Assembly (NCBI GenBank): GCA_008015835.1
Contig: SSGH01000010.1
Location: 62,001 to 126,000 of the forward strand
Length of the DNA stretch: 64,000 nucleotides
Origin: Lysobacter sp.
GTDB taxonomy: Bacteria; Pseudomonadota; Gammaproteobacteria; Xanthomonadales; Xanthomonadaceae
Direction: 5' to 3'
Of the stretch, positions 56,222 through 64,000 are shown in pieces. The notes under the pieces are model-generated. The model saw only the letters and a list, made by a program, of their open reading frames with translations. It was not told the DNA's origin and made no database searches. Position 1 is the first letter of the stretch, and each line of letters opens with the position of its first letter. The position numbers were made by a program, and so were the translations under genes.

Positions 56222-58699
56222 TTACGGCAAACCATCCGGAGGCGAGGCGTCTCCGCTGCGGACCTGGGCCGGCGGGACGAGGGACAAATCGTCGCGATAA
56301 TAGCCGAGAATCGAACGGCGCAGCCTGTCCTCCGTGCTGGGTCCGACCGAGCCTAGCCCCTTAAGTTCGATCTCGAGCTGAATGGCGCTGCCCAGTTCGC
56401 CTTCCTGACGGTTACGCAGGTAGCGGCGGCCGACCAGCCGCACGGCCAAGCAGCAGCTTTCCCATTGCACCCCGGCGATGCCTTCGAGCAGTTGCCGATC
56501 CTGCAGCGAGTAGTAGTAACGACCGACCACGCTCCAACTGGGCGTGATGGGGTAGAGGAACGACAGGTCGACCTGTTCCAGCAGGTCGCGGCGGTAGCGA
56601 TAGCCGAAGTTCACGATGCCGTCGTCGCCGATCAGATAGCGGGTGCGCAGGCTGGCGAGATCGCGATGGCTGGCCTTCGGGTCCCACTGGTACGAGCCGC
56701 CGATGGTCCAACGGTCGTTCGGCGCATAGCTGGCGTCGACCACCCAGGCCGATTTGCCTTTTTCGATCGGCTGTTCGCCGGGCACGACCACGCGCGAATC
56801 CTCGAAATAGCGGATCTGCCCGAAGCTGGCCGAGAACTTCTCGAAACCGTCGGCTTCGCGAATCATCCGGCTGGACACCGCGAGCGTGAGCTGATTGCCG
56901 TCGGCCTGCCGGTCGCCGCCGGCGTAGCGGTTATCGCGGAACAACTGGCCCCAACTGAACGTCAGCGGGCGGGTATCGAACAGCGGCATGTCCGATTGGT
57001 CGCGGTACGGCGCGTTGAAGTAGAACAGGCGCGGTTCCAGCGTATTCAAATAGCTGTTCTCGCCGAAGCGCACGGTGCGTTCGAAGAACAGCCCGGCGTC
57101 GAGGGTGCCGATCGGCGTGCTGCGGGTCGGGCGTCCATCGCGAAAGATCGGCGAAAGCTCGGCGATCGTCGCCGGGTCGTTCGGGTCGCGGCCGGTGCGC
57201 AGGGCGTAGGTGCGCGCGCGGTCCTCGGCGTCGCCTTCCAGGTCGTAGGCGGTGTAACGCCACGCCAGCGTGGGCGTGAGGAACCAACTCGCGCCTTCCA
57301 ACGGCAGGCTGACGTAGGGTTTGACGTCCAACCGCGAACCGGCGGCGAATTCGGGGTGATCGAAGCGCACCGCCTCGACGTCCGCGCCGGCCGTGAACGC
57401 GCCCGCGAAGCGTTTGTCCCAGCTCGCGTACATGCGCGGCAGGCGGTTGAACGGCAGGAAGGTGTCGCGCAGGGTGTAATCGGCCAACTGCCAGTGGTCG
57501 GCCATGAAGCCCGCTTCCCACGTGCGCCCGCGGCCGTACAGGCCGATGTCGCTCTGCACGAACGAGGCCGCGGCGCCGTTCAGCGTGTTGTTGGCGTCGT
57601 CGAGATAGCGCGTGTCGCTGATCCACACCAGATGCGAGCGCGCCTGCCAGTCGGCGCCGACGTTCCGAGAGCCGATGAAGCGGAAGAATCCGCGATCGTT
57701 GCGACGGCGGTTGTCCTCGGGCACGCCTTCGAAAATTTCCTCGGCGCGCTCGCGTTCGGTCAGGTCGTCGGACGGCAGGAACGCGGCGTCGAATTCGCCG
57801 CGCCCGGTTTCGGTGAGATAGCGGAATTCGCCGCCCAGTTGCAGGCCGCGTTTGCTCATGAAGCGCGGGGTGATCGTGGCGTCGTAGTTCGGCGCGAGAT
57901 TCAGATAGATCGGCTGGCGCCAATCGAACCCGTTGCGGCCGGAGCTGGAAATCGCCGGATACAGCAGACCCGTGCGGCGGCGATCGTCGATCGGGAAGCG
58001 GAACCAGGGCAAATACAGCACCGGCACTTTGCCGATGCGCAGCGTGGCGTTGCGCGCGGTGCCGATGCCCTCGTCGGTGTCGACGTCGATCCGCTGCGCG
58101 CGCAGCTCCCATTTCCGGGCGTCGGGCGGGCAGGTGGAATACGTCGAGCGGCGCATGCTGCCCTTGGCGCCGTTCATTTCGATGCTGTCGGCGCCGCCGT
58201 TGCCGCGGCGCGAGAGCAACTGATACCGGATGTTCTCGAGCTTATGCGTGTCCTTCGTTTGGTCGCCCTCGGCGCGTTCGGCCACCAAGCGCATGCCGCC
58301 GTCTTGGTAACGTACGTTGCCCTCGGCCTTGTAGGTTTCGTTTTGCTGGTCGAAGACCAGACTGTCGGTGGCCAGCACCTGATCGCCGCGGCGCAGGAAG
58401 ACGTTGCCCTTCCAGTCGATGTGTTCGCCTTCCACGCCGGTCAGGTCGTCGCCGGTCACGTTGGTCGGCAGATCGGTGACATCGCCCTCCGCGGCCGGCG
58501 ATGCGTCCGCCGGCGGCGCCGCGTCGTCGAACGACGGGATGGTGTCCTCGATCGGGCACATCGACCAGTCTTCCGGCGGCTCGTCGGCGGCGTGGGCCGA
58601 GAGCGACAGGGCGATGCACAAGGGGAGCGGGAGCAGACGAAGCTTCGGACGCACGCGGTCAACCTGAGGGCGGGGCATATCCGGCTTAGCTTGACGCAT
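56222..58699 (-). CDS. lptD: LPS-assembly protein LptD
   Basis: Outer-membrane barrel that inserts lipopolysaccharide. It has 825 residues. Signal peptide near 8-37 (LPLPLCIALSLSAHA), an N-terminal OstA/jellyroll domain (about 70-200; YKAEGNVRYQDGGMRLVAER), then the large barrel (VLYLPWFRFPIDDRRRTGLL; GIAGVQWESCCLAV with its Cys pair). A Met at 58678 is an alternative start. First gene of the lptD-surA-pdxA-rsmA-apaG-apaH row; 138 bases separate it from surA. Confidence 0.95.
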   Translation of the reverse strand: MRQAKPDMPRPQVDRVRPKLRLLPLPLCIALSLSAHAADEPPEDWSMCPIEDTIPSFDDAAPPADASPAAEGDVTDLPTNVTGDDLTGVEGEHIDWKGNVFLRRGDQVLATDSLVFDQQNETYKAEGNVRYQDGGMRLVAERAEGDQTKDTHKLENIRYQLLSRRGNGGADSIEMNGAKGSMRRSTYSTCPPDARKWELRAQRIDVDTDEGIGTARNATLRIGKVPVLYLPWFRFPIDDRRRTGLLYPAISSSGRNGFDWRQPIYLNLAPNYDATITPRFMSKRGLQLGGEFRYLTETGRGEFDAAFLPSDDLTERERAEEIFEGVPEDNRRRNDRGFFRFIGSRNVGADWQARSHLVWISDTRYLDDANNTLNGAAASFVQSDIGLYGRGRTWEAGFMADHWQLADYTLRDTFLPFNRLPRMYASWDKRFAGAFTAGADVEAVRFDHPEFAAGSRLDVKPYVSLPLEGASWFLTPTLAWRYTAYDLEGDAEDRARTYALRTGRDPNDPATIAELSPIFRDGRPTRSTPIGTLDAGLFFERTVRFGENSYLNTLEPRLFYFNAPYRDQSDMPLFDTRPLTFSWGQLFRDNRYAGGDRQADGNQLTLAVSSRMIREADGFEKFSASFGQIRYFEDSRVVVPGEQPIEKGKSAWVVDASYAPNDRWTIGGSYQWDPKASHRDLASLRTRYLIGDDGIVNFGYRYRRDLLEQVDLSFLYPITPSWSVVGRYYYSLQDRQLLEGIAGVQWESCCLAVRLVGRRYLRNRQEGELGSAIQLEIELKGLGSVGPSTEDRLRRSILGYYRDDLSLVPPAQVRSGDASPPDGLP

Positions 58700-58756
58700 C
58701 CGCGACGGAGCGGCAAACGCGAGGCGGCTCGGGGCGCGAGCGGCAGGGGCTGGGGT

Positions 58757-59680
58757 TCAGTCGCTCAGCGCGGCCACATGGGCCACGCACGACGCGCTCA
58801 GCCCTTGCAGGTCGTAACCGCCTTCCAACGTGGACACGATGCGCCCGGCGGCATGGCGCAGGGCAATCGCGACCAATTCGGCGGTGATCCAGCCGAAATC
58901 CTCGGCCTGCAGCCGCAGTTGCGCCAGCGGGTCGCGCGCGTGCGCATCGAAGCCGGCGGAGATCATCACCAACTGCGGTTTGAAGGCGTCGATCTGCGGC
59001 AGCAGGCGCGACGACCAGATCTCGCGGAAGAGGCGACCGTTGGCCTCGGGCGGAAGGGCGGCGTTGAAGATATTGCCGACCCCGCGCTCGCTGGGATGGC
59101 CGGTGTCCGGATACAGCGGCATCTGGTGCGAACTGGCGAACAGCACCCGAGGTTCGCGCTCGAAGATCGCCTGGGTGCCGTTGCCGTGGTGGACGTCGAA
59201 ATCGACGATGGCGACCCGGCGCAGGCCGTAGCGCTCGAGCGCATGCGCCGCGCCCACCGCGATCGAATTGAACAGGCAGAAGCCCATTGCGACTTCACCG
59301 GTGGCGTGATGCCCCGGCGGCCGCACCGCGCAGAACGCGCGCGGAAGCCGGGCGTCGCCGCTGAGCGCATGATCGACCGCAGCCACCACCGCGCCGGCGG
59401 CGCGCAGCGCCGCTTCCGCCGACTGCGGCGACAGCACGGTGTCCGGGTCCAACCACATCCGTGTGTGCGGTGCGGTTTCCAGCACCGCGTGCAACAGGGC
59501 GTCGTCGTGAACCCGCAGCAATTGGCCGCGACTGGCGCGCGGCGCCTCGCGCCACTCCGCATCCGGCTGCGCCTCGCGCAGCGCGGCGATCACCGAGGCC
59601 AGGCGCTCGCTGCGCTCGGCGTGCCCCGGCCCGGTGTCGTGGGCGAGGCAGGCGCTGTGGGTGTAGATCGGCAGAGGCAT
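58757..59680 (-). CDS. Histone deacetylase family protein
   Basis: Zinc-dependent amidohydrolase of the class II HDAC type, 307 residues. Active-site segments are VRPPGHHATGEVAMGFCLFN, the metal motif IVDFDVHHGNG, HQMPLYP, and SAGFDAHARDPLA. Bacterial members act on acetylated polyamines or other small amides; which one is not clear. It starts 6 bases after the stop of a small hypothetical gene. Confidence 0.92.
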   Translation of the reverse strand: MPLPIYTHSACLAHDTGPGHAERSERLASVIAALREAQPDAEWREAPRASRGQLLRVHDDALLHAVLETAPHTRMWLDPDTVLSPQSAEAALRAAGAVVAAVDHALSGDARLPRAFCAVRPPGHHATGEVAMGFCLFNSIAVGAAHALERYGLRRVAIVDFDVHHGNGTQAIFEREPRVLFASSHQMPLYPDTGHPSERGVGNIFNAALPPEANGRLFREIWSSRLLPQIDAFKPQLVMISAGFDAHARDPLAQLRLQAEDFGWITAELVAIALRHAAGRIVSTLEGGYDLQGLSASCVAHVAALSD

Positions 59681-59686
59681 GGCCGC

Positions 59687-59998
59687 TCAATCATCCCAGA
59701 ACACGTCGTCCAATTCATCGGCGGGGACGAAGGGGTTCCGGCGGTCTCCGAACAACAGCCAACCCGTTCGCTGCCGGCCGGTGCGGTCGCAGACGCGGAT
59801 GCGGAAGGCGGTCTGGAAATCGGAGCGCACGAAGCGCTCGGGCCCCTCATAGAACCAGGCGACGCGGAACGACAGCAGATGCAGACCCTGGTCGTGCGCC
59901 CAGCCGCGGAGGCGGGCGTCCCAGGGTCGGAGGCGCAAGCGATACGCGCCATACATCGCGATCAACACGACGACCGATGCTTCGGGGAGAAGATCCAT
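59687..59998 (-). CDS. Small protein of unknown function
   Basis: Protein of 103 residues with a weak N-terminal hydrophobic segment (VVVLIAMYGAYRLRL) that may be an anchor. A basic and aromatic part follows (LHLLSFRVAWFYEGPERFVR), then a strand-rich piece (GRQRTGWLLFGDRRNP) and an acidic end (DELDDVFWDD). No domain recognised. It is close-packed before the HDAC-like gene and 33 bases after the adenosyltransferase gene, so all three may be one operon. Confidence 0.7.
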   Translation of the reverse strand: MDLLPEASVVVLIAMYGAYRLRLRPWDARLRGWAHDQGLHLLSFRVAWFYEGPERFVRSDFQTAFRIRVCDRTGRQRTGWLLFGDRRNPFVPADELDDVFWDD

Positions 59999-60031
59999 GG
60001 CGGGCGGCGTTGTTGAGAACCTGCGCGGATT

Positions 60032-60583
60032 TCAGCGGCGGCGATGATCCCACAGCACTTCGCCCTGGCCGGCTTGCCGCGCCAGCACCCGCGCCAGCAC
60101 GAACAGCAAGTCGGAAAGCCTGTTCAGATAGCGGATCGCCTGCGGCCGCACCGCGTCGTGATGCGAGAGGGTCACGCATTCGCGCTCGGCGCGGCGCACG
60201 ATGGTCCGCGCCAGATGGCAGCGCGCCGCCGCCTCGCCGCCGCCGGGCAGGATGAAATCCTTCAACGCCGGCAACGGTTCGTTGTAGTGATCGAGCCGTT
60301 CTTCGAGCCGTTCGATGTCGGCGTCCTGGATCGCGGCGTGGCCGGGAATGCACAGCTCGCCGCCCAGATCGAACATCTGATGCTGCACGCGCGTCAGCAA
60401 GTCGCGGATGTCGTCGGAGATATCCGCGACGGCCAGGAGCACGCCGATGGCCGAATTGGCTTCGTCCACCGTGCCGTAGGCGGTGACGCGCGCCGAATCC
60501 TTCGCGACCCGACTGCCGTCGCCGAGGCCCGTCGTGCCGTCGTCGCCGGTCTTGGTGTAGATCTTAGAGAGTCGGTTGCCCAT
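60032..60583 (-). CDS. PduO-type cob(I)alamin adenosyltransferase
   Basis: Makes adenosylcobalamin from ATP and cob(I)alamin. It has 183 residues. The N-terminal ATP motif TKTGDDGTTGLGDGSRVAKD and the helix-bundle motifs VDEANSAIGVLLA and ARTIVRRAERECVTL with NRLSDLLFVLAR are diagnostic. No other cobalamin genes are adjacent except a possible transporter upstream. Confidence 0.94.
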   Translation of the reverse strand: MGNRLSKIYTKTGDDGTTGLGDGSRVAKDSARVTAYGTVDEANSAIGVLLAVADISDDIRDLLTRVQHQMFDLGGELCIPGHAAIQDADIERLEERLDHYNEPLPALKDFILPGGGEAAARCHLARTIVRRAERECVTLSHHDAVRPQAIRYLNRLSDLLFVLARVLARQAGQGEVLWDHRRR

Positions 60584-60660
60584 GGGAAGACTCGATTATT
60601 GGATGTATCGCATCTGTCGTATGTGAGATATCACTACGAGCGAGTCGGCGCCTCGTCCAC

Positions 60661-60733
60661 TGTGGGAGCGACGTAAGTCGCGACGCTCTGCTCCCGACAT
60701 GTGAAAAACGTCGCGACTTACGTCGCTCCCACA
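60661..60733. repeat. REP-type palindrome with perfect 25-bp arms
   Basis: Arms TGTGGGAGCGACGTAAGTCG continuing CGACG (60661-60685) and their reverse complement (60709-60733). It fills the gap between the adenosyltransferase gene and the DUF6580 gene. Confidence 0.88.
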
Positions 60734-60758
60734 AGGCGTCTGCGAATGGCGCGAAGGA

Positions 60759-61364
60759 TTAAACCGTCTGCGCCCGCAGCGCAGGCGCGCGACGACGCAG
60801 CAGTTCGAAACCGCCGAACAGCAGCGCCGAGTAGCAGAGGGTGCCGAGCAAGGTGTTCTTGAAGAACGGAATCGCGGCGGCGTAGCACGGACCGAGGCCG
60901 GCGACGCAGGCGTTGTGGCCGGAGATCGGCGTCGCCGCCAGCCACACCGCGAAATTGGTGACCAGGAAGAACAGCACCGAGCCCATCAGCCCGTAGCCCA
61001 GCACGCGCGCGCCGCCGACGCGGCCGCGCAAGCCGAAGCCGAGGATGCACGAGAGCGCGACGCAGACGTACACCGCCCAGAAACTGACGCTGGTGGCGAC
61101 GTACGACCAATACTCGCCGCCCATCGACAGCCCGAGCGCGATATCCGAGACCAGCATCGCGATCAGCGGCACCGCCACGGCCCACACGCGGCTGGCGAAA
61201 TACGCGCCGCCGAACAGCGCGATCGCTTCCACCGGCGAGAAGTTCGGCGGATGCGGCAGCAACCGGCTCAGCGCAGCGAGCAGGATCATGCCCGCGAGCA
61301 TCAGCGGGCCGGGCGCGAGCAGGGTCGAGGAGCCGGAAGCGGAGGGAGCGGCGGGAGCGGTCAT
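60759..61364 (-). CDS. DUF6580 family putative transport protein
   Basis: Inner-membrane protein of 201 residues with about five transmembrane helices. The N-terminal PHPPNFSPVEAIALFGGAYF segment and the later MLVSDIALGL resemble small-molecule uptake (S-component-like) proteins. The C-terminal part has FFKNTLLGTLCYSALLFGGF. The ATG at 61364 is taken as start. Closeness to the cobalamin adenosyltransferase gene hints at a corrinoid substrate; this is inference. Confidence 0.75.
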   Translation of the reverse strand: MTAPAAPSASGSSTLLAPGPLMLAGMILLAALSRLLPHPPNFSPVEAIALFGGAYFASRVWAVAVPLIAMLVSDIALGLSMGGEYWSYVATSVSFWAVYVCVALSCILGFGLRGRVGGARVLGYGLMGSVLFFLVTNFAVWLAATPISGHNACVAGLGPCYAAAIPFFKNTLLGTLCYSALLFGGFELLRRRAPALRAQTV

Positions 61365-61420
61365 CGGCGGTAAGACGGAAGGGCGCGGAAGGGGAGGCGC
61401 GGAGGCGGTAGCATAACGCA

Positions 61421-62698
61421 ATGTCCGCACTCGCCCCCCCACCGGACGCCGTTTCGTCCGCAGCCTCCGTGCCGCCTGTCGCGTCTCATGACGTGTTGAT
61501 CGTCGGCGGCGGCCTCGTCGGCGCCAGCCTCGCCATCGCGCTCGACCGCATCGGCGTCGATGTCGGCCTGCTGGAAGCCGCGCCGCCCGGCGCGCTGCCG
61601 GCGGTGTTCGACGAGCGCAACCTCAGCTTCGCCGAAGCCACCGTTCATGCGTTGAGCGCACTCGACGTGCTGCCGCGGCTGCGCGCGCCGACCGGCGCCA
61701 TCGCTCGCATTCACATCAGCCGTCGCGGCGACTTCGGCCGCATCGCGCTCAACGCCGTCGACTACGGCCGCGCCGCGTTCGGTCGGGTGGTGGTCGCGCG
61801 CGATTTCGGCGATGCGCTGGAAGCGAAGCTGCAGACCCTGACCGCGCTGCGCCGTTACCGGCCCGCGCGGTTTCTCGGTTTCGACGATGCGGCCGAGTCG
61901 ACGAGGGACGGCGCGCGCATCGTCCGCGCGCAGGGCGCCGACGGCGTATTCGCGCTGCGCGCCAAGTTGGTCGTCGCCGCCGACGGCACCGCCAGCGCCG
62001 TACGCGATGCGCTGGGCATCGCCAGCGACACGCACGACTATCGGCAGACGCTGTTCGTCGCGCGGCTGCTCTGCGAACGCGCGCCGGACGGCACCGCCTA
62101 CGAACGTTTGACCGATCACGGCCCTACCGCGCTGTTGCCGCGCGGCGACGGCCATTACGGCGCGATCCACGGCGTCGCCCGCGACGAGGCCGACGCCGTG
62201 GCCGCGCTCGACGATGCGGCCTATGTCGAACGCTTGCAGCAGGCGTTCGGTTGGCGCGTCGGGCGCATGCTGTCGGTCGGCCCGCGCAGCGCCTATCCGA
62301 TCGCCCGCGTTTTGGCGCGCGAGATCGTCGCGCCTCGCGCCGCCGCGATCGGCAACGCCGCGCAGACGCTGCATCCGATCGGCGCGCAAGGCTTCAATCT
62401 CGGTTTGCGCGATGCGCTGACGCTCGCCGAATGCATCGCCGAGTCGCGCGACGACCCGGGCGCGGACGCTTCGCTCGCCCGTTACACGCAACGCCGCCGC
62501 GAAGATCGCGAACGCACGGTCGCGTTCTCCGACGGTCTGGCGCGTGCGACATCGAATTCCGAGCCGCTGATGCGCCCGTTGCGCAGCCTGGGCCTATTCG
62601 CGCTGGATCGCGACGATGCGCTGCGCGCGCGCCTCGTGGCCGGCGCGATGGGCTATCGCGGCGATGTGCCGGCGCTGTGCCGCGCGGAGGTCGCATGA
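61421..62698 (+). CDS. ubiH: 2-octaprenyl-6-methoxyphenol hydroxylase (UbiH)
   Basis: FAD-dependent ring hydroxylase of ubiquinone synthesis, 425 residues. FAD motifs are LIVGGGLVGASLAIALDRIG, the internal VAADGTASAVRDALGI, and IGNAAQTLHPIGAQGFNLGL, the UbiH-type variant of the GD motif. The stop overlaps the start of the second hydroxylase gene (ATGA). Confidence 0.93.
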   Translation: MSALAPPPDAVSSAASVPPVASHDVLIVGGGLVGASLAIALDRIGVDVGLLEAAPPGALPAVFDERNLSFAEATVHALSALDVLPRLRAPTGAIARIHISRRGDFGRIALNAVDYGRAAFGRVVVARDFGDALEAKLQTLTALRRYRPARFLGFDDAAESTRDGARIVRAQGADGVFALRAKLVVAADGTASAVRDALGIASDTHDYRQTLFVARLLCERAPDGTAYERLTDHGPTALLPRGDGHYGAIHGVARDEADAVAALDDAAYVERLQQAFGWRVGRMLSVGPRSAYPIARVLAREIVAPRAAAIGNAAQTLHPIGAQGFNLGLRDALTLAECIAESRDDPGADASLARYTQRRREDRERTVAFSDGLARATSNSEPLMRPLRSLGLFALDRDDALRARLVAGAMGYRGDVPALCRAEVA

Positions 62699-63918
62699 TT
62701 CTCTCTATCCAAACCCCGAGCAAACGTCCGCGCGGCGGTCGCGCCGATGTCGCCGTGGTCGGCGGCGGCGTGGTCGGCGCCGCGTGCGCCTTGGCGCTGG
62801 CGCAGCAGGACTTGCATGTCGTTCTGATCGAAGCGCAGGAACCGACGGCGTGGTCCGTCGATGCGCCCGATCTGCGCGTCTACGCGTTCGCGCCCGACAA
62901 CGCCGCGTTGCTCGACGCGGTCGGCGTCTGGTCGTCCGTGCGCGAGGCGCGCGCGCATCCCTACGCGCGGATGCGGGTGTGGGACGCGGCCGGCGGCGAC
63001 GAATTGCGGTTCGACGCCGACGACTTCGCGGTCGCGCAGTTGGGCTGGATCGTCGAGAACGCGCTGCTGCAGGATCGCTTGTGGGCGGCGCTGCGCCGCT
63101 CCGGCGTGACCTTGCGCTGCCCCGCGCGCGTCGAAGCGTTCGAGCAGCGCGACGACGGCGTCGCGCTCACACTCGACGACGGTTTGCGCGTCGATGCGAA
63201 CATCGCCATCGCGGCCGACGGCGGCGCGTCGAAGCTGCGTGAGCTTGCGGGCATCTCGGTTCAGCGCCACGACTACGCCCAATCCGGCGTGGTCGCGTAC
63301 GTCGCCACCGAACGTCCGCACGAAAACACCGCGTGGCAGCGGTTTTTGCCGACCGGCCCGCTCGCGTTTCTGCCGTTCGCGCGGCTGCCGGGCTGCGATG
63401 CGCCCAGTTCGATCGTGTGGACGCTGCCGGCGCACGAAGCCGCGCGCGTGGTCGCGCTCGACGACGATGCGTTTTCCGTCGAACTCGAACGCGCGTTCGC
63501 CGGCCGCTTGGGCGAAACGCGGCCGCTGTCGAAGCGCGTCGCGTTCCCGCTGCGCCGACAGCTCGCCGAGCGTTTCGTCGACGGCCGCGTGCTGACCGTC
63601 GGCGACGCCGCGCACATGGTGCATCCGCTGGCCGGCCAGGGCGTGAACCTCGGCCTGCGCGACGTGTCCGCGCTGCGCGATCTCGTCGTCGACGCCAAAC
63701 AGCGCCGCGTCGATTGGGCCTCCCCGCATCGGCTCGCGCGCTGGGCGCGCCTGCGGCGCAGCGACAGCGTGGCCTCGGCCTATGCTTTCGGCGCGATCAA
63801 CCGCGTGTTCTCGAACGACGACTTCGCCGCGACGATGCTGCGCGGACGCGCGCTCGGCCTCGCCGGCAAACTCGCGCCGCTCAACCGCGCGCTGTGGCGG
63901 CATGCGGCGGGGGTGTGA
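62695..63918 (+). CDS. UbiH/UbiF/VisC-type FAD hydroxylase
   Basis: Second ubiquinone ring hydroxylase, 407 residues. Motifs: VVGGGVVGAACALALAQQ, DLRVYAFAPDNAALL, IAADGGASKLRELAGI and VGDAAHMVHPLAGQGVNLGL. Together with ubiH it would cover two of the three ring hydroxylations. Whether it is UbiI- or UbiF-like cannot be told by eye. Confidence 0.9.
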   Translation: MILSIQTPSKRPRGGRADVAVVGGGVVGAACALALAQQDLHVVLIEAQEPTAWSVDAPDLRVYAFAPDNAALLDAVGVWSSVREARAHPYARMRVWDAAGGDELRFDADDFAVAQLGWIVENALLQDRLWAALRRSGVTLRCPARVEAFEQRDDGVALTLDDGLRVDANIAIAADGGASKLRELAGISVQRHDYAQSGVVAYVATERPHENTAWQRFLPTGPLAFLPFARLPGCDAPSSIVWTLPAHEAARVVALDDDAFSVELERAFAGRLGETRPLSKRVAFPLRRQLAERFVDGRVLTVGDAAHMVHPLAGQGVNLGLRDVSALRDLVVDAKQRRVDWASPHRLARWARLRRSDSVASAYAFGAINRVFSNDDFAATMLRGRALGLAGKLAPLNRALWRHAAGV

Positions 63919-63929
63919 TCGCCCGCGAG

Positions 63930-64000
63930 TTAAACGAATCGGTCCGCGGCGAGGCCGAATAGGGTGTCGCTCACGCGCTGGCCATTTCGCGCAACTTCAA
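63930..64000 (-). CDS. Possible 3' end of a gene on the minus strand (partial)
   Basis: A minus-strand frame without stop enters from the right edge and ends in TAA at 63930-63932. The last residues would be RNGQRVSDTLFGLAADRFV. It is too short to identify. Support is only the open frame and its position directly after a convergent gene. Confidence 0.3.
   Translation of the reverse strand, partial: EVARNGQRVSDTLFGLAADRFV

Overview
The window is chromosomal DNA from a high-GC gammaproteobacterium of the Xanthomonadaceae, most likely Lysobacter or a close relative. This rests on family recognition and gene order. Pointers are a dipeptidyl-peptidase whose triad matches Pseudoxanthomonas DAP BII with an offset of one, an Ada-AlkA fusion beside ogt, the order lptD-surA-pdxA-rsmA-apaG-apaH, a gcw_chp/TorF porin, and REP-type palindromes starting GTAGGAGCGGCG. 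I saw no rRNA, tRNA, CRISPR array, transposase or prophage genes.

Layout. 0-4.2 kb: a type IV pilus chemosensory operon (pilG-like, pilH, pilI, pilJ-like; minus strand; pilJ runs off the edge). 4.6-14.2 kb: porin, threonine dehydrogenase, S46 peptidase, small proteins, serA coupled to a histidine phosphatase, an AT-rich Abi-like membrane gene and an aldo/keto reductase. 14.3-18.6 kb: folC, a double-SPOR protein and purF, with cvpA missing from its usual place. 18.8-26.4 kb: DUF455 protein, lipoprotein, lpxH, gltX, zur, a 41-bp hairpin repeat array, a ZnuD-like receptor, a Zur-box-like site, a MerC-like protein and ribosomal protein THX. 26.6-31.8 kb: the complete five-gene STM4015-STM4011 cassette, conserved but of unknown function. 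31.9-37 kb: M19 dipeptidase, hutI, CoA-transferase and hutF. 37-42.6 kb: a serine hydrolase translationally coupled to a LytS/LytTR two-component pair, then an NPP-type phosphodiesterase. 43.4-47.5 kb: alkylation repair (ogt, ada-alkA), a nested REP cluster and hutU. 47.5-50.3 kb: an AT-richer accessory patch with a zinc-ribbon protein, a Shedu-like nuclease and two 338-bp direct repeats flanking a small secreted-protein gene. 50.4-64 kb: housekeeping genes (DUF1287, apaH, apaG, rsmA, pdxA, surA, lptD, HDAC-like, cobalamin adenosyltransferase, DUF6580, two ubiquinone hydroxylases).

How genes work together. lptD and surA serve outer-membrane assembly and lpxH lipid A synthesis. zur, the znuD-like receptor and the merC-like gene look like a local zinc regulon. 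hutU, hutI and hutF give most of a formimidoylglutamate-deiminase histidine degradation route, split over two loci. serA with the phosphatase may cover two steps of serine synthesis. The strongest candidate for an undescribed system is the STM4011-4015 cassette: two radical SAM enzymes, an ATP-grasp protein, a sulfatase-fold hydrolase and a leucine-rich-repeat protein in one overlapping operon.
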